DNA of 64,000 nucleotides from Diphasiastrum complanatum (GCA_029204225.1 CM055092.1:63712194-63776193), one strand, 5' to 3'. Numbered from the stretch's first letter, positions 32,461 to 43,925 are shown. The notes: a model not told the origin generated them from the letters alone. Numbers and translations are program-made.

Positions 32461-32740
32461 GATGTCTTCATGTATGCTTGCTAATGATGGAGATCTAGAT
32501 CCATGGTGGATTGATAGTGGAGCAGGTTCACACATGACTTTTCACAAAGAGTACTTCACTTCTTTGTTGGCATATGGAGATGGCAAGAGGGTGATCTACA
32601 CGGCCAATGATGGTGAGTGTGCAATCAAAGGGATTGGCACAATTCCTATCTCTCTCTCTACAAATAGTAATGTCCATTTGGAGGATTTCTTGCTTATACT
32701 AGATCTACATCTAGATCTACAAAGCCTTTTCAACTTGTAG
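32276..32740 (+). pseudogene. Ty1/copia zinc knuckle and protease
   Basis: The frame holds CFYCGIKGHFASEC (CCHC knuckle) and DPWWIDSGAGSHMTFHKEYF with the DSG protease active site, then GIGTIPISLS. It ends abruptly after DLHLDLQSLFNL, and the GAG-pre-integrase domain and integrase zinc finger that should follow are missing, since integrase core begins at 32788. Confidence 0.9.
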
Positions 32741-32787
32741 ATTCGGATATTCATGGATTTACTACAATTAGCAATAGTGGATCTAAG

Positions 32788-33476
32788 ATGTATGTAACTT
32801 TCATTGATGATTTTAGTAGATTTTGTTGGATCTATCTATTAAAGAGCAAAGATGAAGTGTATGATGTCTTTGTTAAGTTCAAGAGTGCAAGGGAGAACCA
32901 ATTTTCCACAATGATTAAGTGCTTAAGGAGTGACAATGGTGGTGAGTACATATCTACCAAGTTGAAGGCCTTTTGTGGTGAGCATGGGATCAAGAGGGAG
33001 TATACAACATCAAGGATCCCACAACAAAATGGAGTGGCTGAAAGGAAGAACAAGACTTATGTGAAAGTGCTAAAGCCATGAGGTTAAGTGCTAATCTTGA
33101 TAAACCATTTTGGGATCAAGCTTTGTTGTGTGCCAATTTCTTGTGCAATAGGTGGCCGAGTGCCATTTTGGATGGAAGGACACCTTTTGAGATGCTATCC
33201 AAGAGGAGGTCAAGTGTCAACTCTCTAAAAACTTTTGGATGCACATGCTATGTCAACATTACTCTTGATGATAGGACCAAGGAGGATCCATCTTCAAGGA
33301 AAGTTATTTTTGTTGGATATAGTGAGGTGAGTAAAGCCTACAAGGTTTACATTCCTTCTACTAACAAAGTGATTGTTGGTAGAGATATCATTTTTTATGA
33401 GGAGAACATTCCAAAAGTGTCTTCAAGTACCATTGATGGTGATGTGGATGGATCTAACATTCTGATGTTGATGTAA
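32788..33476 (+). pseudogene. Ty1/copia integrase core and C-terminal region
   Basis: MYVTFIDDFSRFCWIYLL (first Asp), KCLRSDNGGEYIS (second Asp) and QQNGVAERKN (catalytic Glu) are all present in one frame to 33081. A frame break follows, and the second frame (33078-33476) carries LCANFLCNRWPSAILDGRTP and LKTFGCTCYVNI, with the VIFVGYSEVSKAYKVY block. The catalytic triad is intact, but the N-terminal zinc finger has been lost and the frame is split. It is nearly identical in style to the fragment at 7308-7560. Confidence 0.9.
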
Positions 33477-33667
33477 AGGATCTTGCTTTAGATGGTAATG
33501 ATGATGGACCTTCATCAAGTCAAAATCCAAGGAGAACATCAACGGAAACACAAGTACCTTCAAGGCTCACATATGATGAAAAGGGTAAGCAAGTAGTTTT
33601 CTAAAATTATGTTGCTTTCCTAACCTCTTTTGATGAACCTACAAGTGTAGACGAAGCAAGGAAAGAA

Positions 33668-34766
33668 GTGGAGTGGATCCAAGCAATGGATCTTGAGTAT
33701 CAAGCTCTTATGAAGAATGGAACATGGAGATTGGTGGAGTTACCTAAGGACAAGAAAACTATTGGATGTTTTCATGTTTTTACATCAAGTAGTGGATCTG
33801 GTAAACAAAGTTTGTTCAATGACTTCGATGGTCAAGTTGATGATCAAGAGGTTGATCTCAAAGGACTTCAACAAGTCAAAAGAGAAGTTGGCAATTTGGA
33901 GCTAGTCAAGAGCATCAAAGGAGAGAAAATTGGCCAAAAATGTTATGGATATGTTTTTGTAGGTTATTGAAGACTCAAGTAAGGTCAAAAGAGCAGCAAT
34001 GAAGTGTTTTTCAAGTTTACTTTACTTGTTCTATCTCATGTTTGAGCATTTTCATGTGGATGTGTGCAAATTCTCAAGATATGGTAAAACTAGCTACATT
34101 GGTGAGCATCATTTTGATGTTGGATTTGTACTAGCATTCTTGGCTGGTTTTGGTGATGGAAATGAAACTATTGGAGGTTCATTATAGCACTCATCCATGA
34201 TCAAGTTCTCAAGTGTTGAGCTGCTTGATGACACTGTTTGGAGATTGTCCATTTTTGGTGAATTCATGGTCATTTTCTTGTCTCAAGTATATCTTGAAGA
34301 TGGACTAGTAAAACTTGGTTGGTTTATGGAGTCACATAGTGCTGATTTAGTATCTCCTCATGAATTTCCAAGGCTTGATGGTTTCTTGTGGCAAGATGGA
34401 GATGGAGGCTCATTTATGGAGTGTCATGGTGGATACATGGCAACAAAGGACAAAGAAGGAGAAGACATGCAAGCAAATGTTGATCACTCACATTTATTGT
34501 TTGTTTGTTGTATTGTTCCAGAGAGTTTAAAGTTGGTAGCATGGAGGAATCATCTCATTTACATTCTATGTGATTCTTCATGTCATATTGAGGTGCAATA
34601 TCATTTTGTGAGGGAGCAAGTCATTGCAAAGGAGGTGGAGCTTCAGCATGTGTCCTCAAGGGAATGTGTAGTTGATATCTTCACCAAAGCATTGGGAAAA
34701 TACTTGTTCATGAAGCATAGGATATCACTTGGAGTGTTATCAAAGTCCATTCTAAAACTAGTTTAA
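33668..34766 (+). pseudogene. Copia RT start and RNase H end around unknown sequence
   Basis: The first about 33 residues (QAMDLEYQALMKNGTWRLVE, then LPKDKKTIGC) are the usual copia RT start. After IGC the sequence turns into FHVFTSSSGSGKQSL and onward, with no RT motif, to a stop at 33968. A second frame (34197-34766) ends in HIEVQYHFVREQVIAKEVEL and VVDIFTKALGKYLFMKHR, a normal copia RNase H terminus. Roughly 800 bp between them (about 33770-34560) replaces RT and most of RNase H and is not recognised. Its base composition resembles the flanks. Confidence 0.75.
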
Positions 34767-34773
34767 GAGGGAT
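34764..34773 (+). promoter_or_regulatory. Polypurine tract of the copia element
   Basis: TAAGAGGGAT immediately precedes the LTR start TGTGAAAGATGC. Confidence 0.75.
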
Positions 34774-35410
34774 TGTGAAAGATGCAACTAGTTTAGTCAT
34801 ATTTTTATATTTGGCAAATTGAGGCCAACTTTATATTAGACTTAGAGTTTGACTTTTCAAAGTTCATTAGTCTAAATTTCATTTGAATAAACATTTTTTG
34901 AAAGTGTGGGAAAGTTAGAAGTCGAGTTTGAGTAGATTCATATTTAAATGTTGGGTACATTGAATCTAGACCCAAAAATAGTAGAGTTTACATTTTAGAG
35001 AGAAAGCCAAGTGGCCAAATAGGGTTTGGACCTATTATATAAGGATGTAACTCATGGAGAGACATATCTTCTCTCTCCTCTATCTCATGCCATGCTTATA
35101 CATGGTTCTCTTGGGTTCTACTATCCATTGGTGCACTATACTTGTGATTGCTTGCAATTCTATGTGTAGAATGATCTATATTTGTTATTTTTGGATCCAC
35201 ACGTGTGAAATACAGTAGCTTGCTAGTTTTGTATGGACAACAACAATAGTTTATGATTGCTTCATGTTTGATCAAGTTCTATTAGTGTTTGTAGTCTATT
35301 TTGTGTGTAGATGCTGATTTTTCTACATTGGCAGGATTGGTGGAGTATCTTGTTTTGTAACTAAAGATCTCTAGATGATTTGGATCTGAATTGATCCCAA
35401 ATGTCTCACA
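34774..35410 (+). repeat. Copia 3' LTR, 637 bp
   Basis: It begins TGTGAAAG and ends GTCTCACA, giving 5-bp terminal inverted repeats TGTGA/TCACA. The distal boundary coincides with the point where R2 homology begins shortly after. No 5' copy was found, so the element is 5'-truncated or the 5' LTR has decayed. Confidence 0.65.
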
Positions 35411-35419
35411 CAAAACGCC

Positions 35420-35822
35420 CTTCTACAAATCAAGAAATCTTCATTCTCAGCCCATACTGCTTCTTAGGATTTGTATGAATACTTCACGGGAGTCTAATAG
35501 ACCATTTAAGACTATTGGTACCATCACTTTTGGGCTTGTGGAGGTGTTTGCATGTTTTTAGATAGTATGGCCTAGAAAAAGTGCACCCTACTACATAATT
35601 TTGACGTTTCTGTTCTCTCACGTGTGAAGCTAAGCTGGCAAGCTGATGTGTCAATCATCTCGTCAATTGATCTCCCTCCGTACTGTGCTTTACAACGTCT
35701 AATTTGGTGCACTGTAACTCAAGTTATGGCTAGGGTGACAATTTCTATAAAATTAAAATTTACGTAAAATTTTTGTAATAGACAAAAAGTAGTTAATGTC
35801 GTGTGCTTTGCATGCCAGACCC
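35420..35822 (+). mobile_element. R2 family copy iii
   Basis: It matches 21930-22535 from TTCTACAAATCAAGAAATCTT through CACGTGTGAAGC to TGTGCTTTGCATGCCAG. It starts within ten bases of the copia LTR end, which suggests that the copia element inserted into or next to this copy. Confidence 0.7.
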
Positions 35823-36627
35823 CACTCTACTTGACTCCTCGGTCAACGTAGATGACTTTGCACTACAATTACTAATGCAAATCCAATCCACCACGATAAC
35901 TACTACCCTCATCCACTCTTCTCATACAAAAACTCAATCACCTCCACGTCTACCTCCTATAAAACCTCAATCACCTCCACCTCCATGCCCTATCCACACT
36001 ATACTCGCCCACTTCTTGACATTGGACCTTGGGAGCAATTACCACTAGCAGCCCAAAAGGCGGTTTGGCTAGTGAACGAGTCCCAATACAACATCTTTGG
36101 CTCTTAGGAGGTTAGCACACAATGAGACAATTCGAGATGGAGCCCTTGCAGATCTTCAGAAGGAGAAGACAAGGTTGGAGGCACATTTCAATCAACAACA
36201 GCAGCAAATCTAGGATTTGAATGCACACATCCAACAACAGCAGCAGATGCTCAGCAACCTCCAAAACCAACTCCAGTTCAAGGATCAACAAATATCCCAT
36301 CTCCACAATCTAACGACAAATCTTACTACAAAGAGGGACGACGCCTTGGCAGCCGCAACAGTAGCATGCTCCGCCTTGAAGGAACAGCTAGACGTAAACT
36401 TCACCGACTTTGCACCTATAGCTATTCTCGAGGAAACTCAAATTCCAGTGGGGCATATCAATAGTTGGCACAAAAGTTAAAGGCCACAACAAAGCAACAT
36501 AACAAAATGCAAAAATCATATACTACCTCCATCGAGGCCCTAAACCAACATATTGCCACCCTGGAAGAAATGTTACAGGCGGCCACACAATCGGCACCTT
36601 TTGTCGATGCAATTTCTTTTGGGTGTT
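35823..36627 (+). pseudogene. Coiled-coil, Gln-rich gag-like ORF, broken
   Basis: A proline-rich start (TKTQSPPRLPPIKPQSPPPP) leads, after frame breaks, to LAAQKAVWLVNESQYNIF. A long helical stretch follows, with LADLQKEKTRLEAHFNQQQQ and a second one, LSNLQNQLQFKDQQISHLHN. It finishes with IEALNQHIATLEEMLQAAT. Heptad-like spacing suggests a coiled coil. It ends just before an LTR-like start at 36629, the position of a retroelement's last gene. No known family is recognised; a structural protein of the R2-type element is possible because it directly follows R2 homology. Confidence 0.45.
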
Positions 36628-36628
36628 A

Positions 36629-37451
36629 AGTAGGAATTAGTTTAGACATCTTGCTAGTTGGGAAGCCTTAGCAAGGTTCATTTTGTTATTTCGTTGATCT
36701 TGGCTAGTTGGGAAAGCCTTAGCCAAGCTTAGTTTAATTTACGTTTTGAGCACCAGTTAGGAAGCTTTGGTGCTCCCTTTCCGTTCATGTTTTTATTTCT
36801 ATTAGGAAGCTTTGTGTAGATCTGTTGTAAAGCTACCTTTACAAGCTTTACTTCCGGCGCCATCGGCGCCAGCTATGTCCCCGGCACCAGCAGCGCCCCT
36901 GCTGCTCCCGGCGCCAACGGCGCCGGCGCCGCTCCCGGCGCCACTGTGACCAGAATCCAGCCGGCGCCAAGTTCCTATGGCTGAAAATCTTTGATCGGTT
37001 CTAGCGAAGTCCAGAGAGCTCAGATCGATGTGCAATCACCTCACACGATCTAGGCATGATTAAAGGAAGCCTGGGGATCAATAAAATCTAGAGAGAGAAA
37101 ATGACTTTCTAGAAAGAGAAAATCCTAGAGAGAGAAAAACGTGCTTTACCAGCTTGGGTAGAGTGCTTGGTATGAGGGGGGGTGCCGAATCACACCAATA
37201 CTATAGGGGAGTGCGGGTTGCGACTCAGGGCGAGCTCCAACCAAGTCTCAGCCTCCCTTGCTGGAATGTTGTCATGGCTCTCGCCTTGGCATGCTAGCGC
37301 CCCGGAGACTAGGGTCGGTCACACACTTGAAATGTAACCTTCTCAGATTTATCAATAAAGTGGGATTTTCCTCAAACTGACTCTGATTACCTTCTGGGTT
37401 TCAGTGTTCGGTAAAAGCGCCAGTTGTAAGGCCGTTTTCAAAATTTTTAAC
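36629..37451 (+). repeat. LTR-like block with GC-rich core
   Basis: It begins TGTTAAGTAGG after a TCTTTTGGG purine/pyrimidine run and ends near AATTTTTAAC, followed by TTGGCACATAGC, which could be a primer site for a tRNA other than initiator Met. It contains AATAAAG-type poly(A) sequence near 37350 and a GGCGCC-rich segment at 36850-36975. The LTR interpretation is inference; no second copy is in the window. Confidence 0.4.
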
Positions 37452-37479
37452 TTGGCACATAGCTGAGGGTCGTATCCCG

Positions 37480-38080
37480 GGACCCCAGCGGTATGCCGTC
37501 GGGACCATTCGGTCCGTGGCGCCAGCGGTATGCTGTCGGGACCATTTGGTCCAAGAACTGGTTGTTTCCATATCTGTCGCGGCTTGTGGTTCTGAGTGTT
37601 CCTTGCATGAACGTGAATGGGTTAAGCTCTTGGGGAACGGGCTCTAACCTGTCGGCTGAGTTGGATGGCTTGCTTGGGTGGATGTTACCTGTTTATGGCT
37701 GTCCAGTCTGGCGTGGCGCCAGGTTGGCTTCCAGCGCTCGTGACGAAGCTTTCAGTTGGTTAAGTCTGATGTAAGTCAGACCGCTTGCTTGGAATGGATG
37801 TTACTCGTTTGTAACGAAGCTTCGAGTTGGTTAAGTTTGATGTATGTCGGGCGGCTTGCTTGGAGGGAAGTCACCCACATCGGGACCCCCGATCTGGCAT
37901 GGCGCCAGGTTGGATCTCAATGTTGGTTTTCGGAACTTCATGTTGGTTAAGTCTGATTGTTGTTGGCGAGTTGGCTGCTTGTATGTCAAGTGGGTTTGGA
38001 TGGCAAGAGTTGAAGGCTGGGAAGCTAAGTCGTGGTTCCCGGCTCCCTTTGGGATGCCTGCGCTACAAGATCTTAGAAGG
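37480..38080. repeat. GC-rich degenerate tandem repeats
   Basis: A unit of about 37 bp containing CAGCGGTATGCxGTCGGGACC and ATTxGGTCC is present twice (37487-37560). Further on, CGAAGCTTxxAGTTGGTTAAG is repeated near 37744 and 37817, and TCTGGCxTGGCGCCAGGTTGG near 37710 and 37891. Frames are open by composition; no protein motif was seen. Confidence 0.6.
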
Positions 38081-38340
38081 TGGATGACAGGTCTACCATT
38101 ATACTACGCACGAACCCTTCATTAGACCTAGCCACCACAAAAGAGTAGAAATACTTCCAACATAAAATCCAAAATTTTTGGTTTTTCTCAGTTTTTTGAA
38201 TTGTCTACCAAATGAACCAAGATTACTGAATTGGCCATACGGGAGTCACTTTCAGTTGGATTTGGTCTACTTCACTTACAGTGAAGAATAGACGGATTCA
38301 CTAACTAAAATTAGTTATTTCTTGAAATAAATAATTCAAG

Positions 38341-38960
38341 ATGGCTGAAGAAGTTGCAAATCAGGTTGTGCCAAATCCGGCTGCACCTTCATAGATGCAG
38401 ATTTGCTAGCAATTGAGTACGACACTCAATGACATGAACTATCCACATAATTTGAGAGACTAGTAGATGGAGGTTCTTTTGAACCAAATAAAGCTATTGT
38501 CTTCTCAGAGTCTCGAATTTCAGCCTAATTCATGATGAGAAGGAAATTGAAAGTGTCATATTGTTCTTATGCGGCAATGCGTCGTGATGGTGGTGAGATT
38601 TGTCGGTGAAATCCACGACCAAGGATGCTTTTTCGGAGGTTTTTAAAAAGGCTTTCGTAATAGTTGATGACATCCATTACTACCAGAAATTTGTGAATTG
38701 CAAGATGGGTAATAAGAGCCCGGACTTATATCCAAGAATTCATGGACCTCTCGAATAGAATTCCATCATTCGACCCCAAGTTGGCTTTATGACTATTTAT
38801 CCTAGGTTTGCACATCGACTATTAGAACGAATGCACAAGGAATGTGCTTCAAAGCCTCGAGAATGCATTTTGGATAGCAAAAGCATACGATTCCACGGTG
38901 AGCCACGACCGCCACCTATTTGGATAGTAACACCCATGATCGCCGCAAAGACAACAAAGC
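38341..38960 (+). pseudogene. Gypsy gag fragment related to the 2650-3744 copy
   Basis: It starts MAEEVANQVVPNPAAPS and, through many stops, gives LLSSQSLEFQPN, then KFVNCKMGNKSPDLYPRIHG and a NECTRN-to-AKAYDS block. These correspond in order to the FQPE, KMGSKDLDTYIQEFM and NECKRN-to-ARVYDQ blocks of the minus-strand gag at 2861-3625. It is heavily decayed. Confidence 0.7.
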
Positions 38961-41085
38961 TCAACGTCTTTATATATTTGTATATGTTTGATTATTAAGT
39001 GTACAACTTAATCTATCGATCATTCTAACATCAAGTAATCAAGCATTTGGAATTAGATGATTATTTGTAATTAATCAGACACTACAAATGTTTTCACATT
39101 GATTAGATTCAGACACATAGTTAGAATAGGCTATTGAATGATCTTCGAATCATCGAAGCTATTACAAAACTCATAGTTGTTTTTGAGTACGCGGTTTCTA
39201 CCGCAATTGTCTTGTGCTCATCATAATTTTATCTGAATCTTTTTAATCAATTTGTCATCTTATTTCGTTCAGATTATGTCAATGTAAATGCACGCTACTA
39301 TGTTTTTATCGTTCTATTTGATACTGCTTTCTTATCGATTTGTCTGGATTGTCTAACATTTATTTCTATAACTAAGAATCATCAAACTTTGTGTTTGTCT
39401 ACGTAATTGCCCTTATCAGTTCTAAACACTTCAAAGTCAGAATCAAGTAGAATAAGTCGAGCCATAGTCCTCCAGCGACTTATCTTAGGATGAGTTTTGG
39501 CTTTATAGTTTTGAAAACTACAAAACCTATATCACAATTTCAATTTTTCAAGAAGAAACCCTTGGATGTCAAGCCCTCAAATTCTAGCCAATTGAATGTT
39601 GTATAATGTTGCTAATCTCCTTCTGCCACCAGTCTGTAATTTGGCAACGTGTATGCCTGAATCAACACTCCACAACTCTGATTACTGGTTTATGATAGCC
39701 TATAGTTAAATGGTTCTTCGAATTCTCCCTAAATTCGATTCCTAATTGCCGTAAACTACATAGACCAAGGCTCTGATATCATATAGAGGATCTAACTTGC
39801 AATTTTGTATTGGCAATCTCACAGGCTATCAACCATCAGAATCACATAGACAGAAAGAAATAGTGCACCACCACCCAAACAACTCTCAAAAACTGTATAA
39901 TACGCAAAGAGAGAAAATAGTAAATTTATAGATAGACTTTTATAGGGGGTACCATTGCATGGTAAAATGGTCCCCATTATGGGACGCGTGTCCTGACTTA
40001 GGCATGCCATCAACAAGGCACACACATTGTAACATAAGCAGAAAATTGAAAAAAATGCTAAAATGTATCCAAGATCAAAATAGCTCAAAAGAAAATTGAT
40101 ACAATTAGACTAAGAACAAGTATGGCTAGTCAAGATTACATAAAAGATTAGGTATCCCAATCTCAATCAATAGATCAATAGAGTTATGCAAACTCTAGAT
40201 ATCACAAATTGCTTACATACAAAAGATTAAAAAAAAGCTTTAGAAATAGAAATGACACCATACTATACTTGTCGAGAGTTCGCATTAGGTCACCAAGATA
40301 CAATGTAGGTGGTTTGCCAATACATATGGGAAGGTGTGTCCCACCAATCTAAATGAGCCTAGATAAAGATGGATGGTGTAGATTAATTCTAGATGTATTC
40401 AACAACTAAGAAATGAGATATGTGCATGTCAAGTGGCGGATAGCTTCTAGAGATCTTATCTCAACATGGAGGATGACCCAAATGTTGGGTTTAGCAAGGT
40501 GCCGATCAAATTTGGCATTTGTCCTAAAGTTGAAATTTGCATATTATTTCATGACACCTAACAAATAGTGAGGGTTAAGTATATCTCTAGTCTGACAATC
40601 ATATGTTGTTCGAATTGGCCGAGTGTGGATAACTCTAGTCTACTAATAAGTGTATGTTTGTGGCTCACATGTGCTACATTGGTCTAGTCTACTAACAATT
40701 ATATATTGCCGGAATCAACCCATTTGTGGTGCAAATGGTATGGAGTTTTTAGGTGGGCTTGCCCACACTTGTATCTCAAAAGCACATGCATGGGAAACTA
40801 CCGCTTGAACAAGACTACACCATGTAGTCTCACCATGTGGACAATACCTCACCATTGAAAAAAAGAGTTTGAAAGACTCATCAATTGGCACATGAAGATA
40901 CTTTTCTTTCAGTTCCAAAAGAGAATACATTTGCAATGATGACAAGTTTATATATGTTGGTATATGAGAGCATTTCAAGTTCTCTTAGTGGGACCAAAAA
41001 GCAAGAGAGTCTCTTAAAATTAAAAAAAAGCATGAAGAATCTAGCCGGGTTTGGACAATGACTTGTTACCCAATAAGGTGAGGCC
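38961..41085. other. Unassigned, with a degenerate minus-strand primer site
   Basis: At 39769-39781 the minus strand reads TGATATCAGAGCC, one base from the initiator-Met primer site, so an LTR element in minus orientation with its 5' LTR to the right (after 39782) is likely. Neither LTR end nor coding sequence could be defined. The rest is AT-rich and featureless. Confidence 0.4.
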
Positions 41086-41433
41086 ATGTGGCAAGTGACA
41101 AGCCAGATGACCCAATTCATGTCTGCTGGCTCTTCGTCTTCTTTTCACACTTCCACTTTTCAGCTTCTTTTATTTTGCTTTTTGTTCTCTCTTTTCTTTT
41201 CTTTTCTGATTTGCGATCATCAGTAAGTAAGCTGTATCACACCTTGTTACAGGAAGTCAGTTTTGATCATACGATTCAGTGTTGATGATGAACATGTACA
41301 TGCATGAAGGAGCAATGTCGCTTGGCAGCAGCTAGCAGCAGAGGGCTGTGTGGCAGGTGCGCGAATTCATAGGGTAAAGTGAACGGGTTCGCTACTGTGG
41401 AGGGAAGAGGAGCGGCACTGGTTTGAGTAAGAG
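41086..41433 (+). promoter_or_regulatory. Upstream region of the histone deacetylase gene
   Basis: This region contains a pyrimidine-rich TCTTTTCTTTTCTTTTCTG stretch and the presumed 5' leader. No clear TATA box at a fixed distance could be assigned, and the transcription start is unknown. Confidence 0.35.
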
Positions 41434-42888
41434 ATGGGTTTGGGGGTTGGACTGGTATATGATAAGCGCATGTGTGCTCATGCAAATCCCTATGATCCAT
41501 CTCATCCAGAGAAGCCAGCACGCCTTACCTCCATTGTGGAATGTCTGAACTCATCTGGAGCACTGCAGAGGTATGCCACTCAATTAAAGCTGTGCAAGTT
41601 CTTATCTCGCTTCAGTAGATAAAAAAAAGTCTATATCTGGCTTTAAAAAATGACGAAAAGCCCTTGCCTTGCTTCATTAGATGGCAAAAGGTTCATACTT
41701 TGCTTTGCAGAATGAAGAAAAATTCTTGTCTTCTTCACAACACGAGAAAACGTTCATATTTGGCTTCACAAAATGAAGAGAAGTACTTGTCTTGTTTCAC
41801 TAGATAGAAACTCGAGTCAAAAAATGAACAAAAGTTCTCATCTTGATAGGCTAAATGGAAAAAAGTTTAAATTTCAATTCACAAAATGAACAGAGGTTAT
41901 TATCTTGATACACTGGGTGGGAAAAAGTTCAATAAAGGCAAGGTCTTATCTTGATTCACCAGATGGAAGTTAAGCTCTCACAAGATAAAGAAAATTTCTT
42001 GTCTTGCTTTGTAATTGTGATGATTCTGTGCTCTGAAAGTATGATGATTACAGATGCGTGCGAGTGGAAGCACGGGAAGCCACCGACGAAGAATTGGCTT
42101 CTGTCCACACACATAAACACATTGCCATCATGAGGGCGGTAAGCAGTAGATCCTATGGTAGAGAAGGCAGAGCTGCTCTGGCAAGGCGATATAGTTCCAT
42201 TTACTTCAATGAAGGGTCTACTGAGTCTGCCCTTTTGGCTGCTGGATCCACGATTGAGGTAAGCCAATAAGCTTCATTGCATGCTCATTTTTGAACCATT
42301 GTTGCTCATTCGAACCTTTTCCAAATTTAGCTTCTAAATTGTTTTGGCTGTTGGGGTTGTGTAGGATAGCTCAGGGAAGAATATGGTTATCAAATTTTGA
42401 ACAATTAACAATTAGGGTAACATTCAAACTTGATGGCTTTAGATTCCATTTTGCAAATTTACTTTGATTCCTGTGACAGAGAAGTTGCTAATATGGGTTC
42501 ATTTAATTTATGTTGGCAAGTATGCTTCTTTTTTGTTTCTTGCTTTGGCAAACCTTAAAAGACTTACTTATTATTCATCATCTGGAGATTATGAGCTGCT
42601 TATGCACACTGAGTAGATTGAGTGTTTCTTTCTGGTACTTTGTGCTTTATCTTAACCTTGCTAGGGTCCTGGTCTGTTAATTGTCATTAGATTATCCATG
42701 AACTTTTCCTGTTATTTTCTGTGTTGGTTTGTCTAAGCCAGCTATCCATAAACGTAGCTGAGAATAAATTTCAAGCGGGCGCTGCTGTAGTTCGACCACC
42801 TGGACACCATGCAGAAGCAGATGCTGCAATGGGCTTTTGCCTTTTCAATAATGTCGGCATTGCAGCACACGTCCTTGTGCATGGAAAG
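41434..42888 (+). CDS. Class II histone deacetylase, first three exons (HDA5/HDA18-like)
   Basis: Histone deacetylases remove acetyl groups from lysines using a Zn-bound active site. Three exons join in frame: 41434-41570, 42054-42258 and 42742-42888 (163 codons), with GT-AG introns. The start ATG has an in-frame TAA six bases upstream. Exon 1 gives [12 protein letters not shown] and HPEKPARL; exon 2 gives [10 protein letters not shown] and a [18 protein letters not shown] block; exon 3 gives [20 protein letters not shown] with the conserved His pair and NNV. An intact donor, GTAAGAG, follows at 42889. The exon with the Zn-binding DWDxHHG motif was not found anywhere downstream. The motif set fits plant HDA5/HDA18 better than HDA15, judged from memory. 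The gene is incomplete here. Confidence 0.9.
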
Positions 42889-43925
42889 GTAAGAGTATCA
42901 CTATCACTGCCAACTATTGCCGTAGATGATATTGGTAGCTTCAATTGTTGCACTTTATCATAGTCCATAGGTTTGTAGAGTAGAAAGGATGCCCAATTTT
43001 GCAGAGAACCTGGCACAAGTTCTGTATTGGAAAGAGCAGAGAAGCAAATAAGTAATTTGTTGAAGGAGCTCATTGAGTCCAGTGGTAAGAGCTTGTTTGG
43101 TTCTCAATCCTAGTTCCCAGGGGCCCGTTTGGCCCTAACTACGCAATCTGGTAAGTTGGGGTATAATGTCTTTATTTCATTGAGCCCTTAGGATGCATGT
43201 ACATAGATTGCCTGATATACAATATAGTCAAAGGGGTTTGATAGAGAATGAAGTGGACAATATTTTTCTAAAATGATCCCTAAGTTGCATCGGAACCACA
43301 TTCTGGAAAACTGGAACACTGAAAAAAATAATTCTTGGAAATCTTTTTATTTCTAGCCCGCGAAGCCCGTTATTGGGCGCACTTTGTAATGAGGTTTTGG
43401 AGGTTGTGGACAGAGCAATAGGAGGCCAAAATGCATGTGTGAGCACTCAAGGTAGCGATCTATGGAAGGTGACCGTAGCACAATGGAGATGGAAAAAGTG
43501 AGTGGAGATTTTCAAGCAAAACACCTTCTTGAAGCTATTTTCCACCATTTTTTTCTTTGCTTTGTTTGTAGGCTATAGTGCATCATTTAAAGTGAATCCT
43601 GTTGCTAGGATTGGTTGTAGGGTTGCTAGGGAGACAGTGATTGCACGTTCCCGGGCTTCTTTTGGCATAGGTGGTCGGCGTATGCATTCATGTGTTTGAT
43701 GTGCACGAGGCCCCGCATGGTTGTTTCTAGGTTTAGGGTTTAGGGGACTGGGGTTTAGGGTGCATCTATGGGCATTAACAGATAGTGTTTGGTGGCTTTA
43801 AAGGTGTGTTAGCTTTTTTTTTCTTTGTTTTTTTGTCATTGATCCACTTTGCATTGACTTTTTGACCCTTTTTTAGGGGTTTTAGAGTCTCTTTAGCCAT
43901 GTATGTGGCGGGATCAACCATGGTC
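42889..43925 (+). other. Sequence after deacetylase exon 3 (intron or broken end)
   Basis: It begins with a good donor. No later deacetylase exon is readable. It contains an exon-like segment near 43005-43084 whose frame does not match exon 3, a GGGGCCCGTTTGGCCC-like motif near 43119 of the kind seen at plant transposon ends, and a short TTTAGGG-rich stretch at 43731-43759. Confidence 0.45.

Noticed and set aside
37493-38125. Several overlapping plus-strand frames
   Set aside because: Three frames are open over the same degenerate tandem repeats; compositional.
43005-43084. Exon-like segment (GTSSVLERAEKQISNLLKEL) with CAG and GTAAGA borders after deacetylase exon 3
   Set aside because: Its open phase does not join exon 3, and it does not resemble any deacetylase exon; left as intron sequence.
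43731-43759. Short TTTAGGG-like telomeric repeat
   Set aside because: Only about three imperfect units; too short to call an interstitial telomere.
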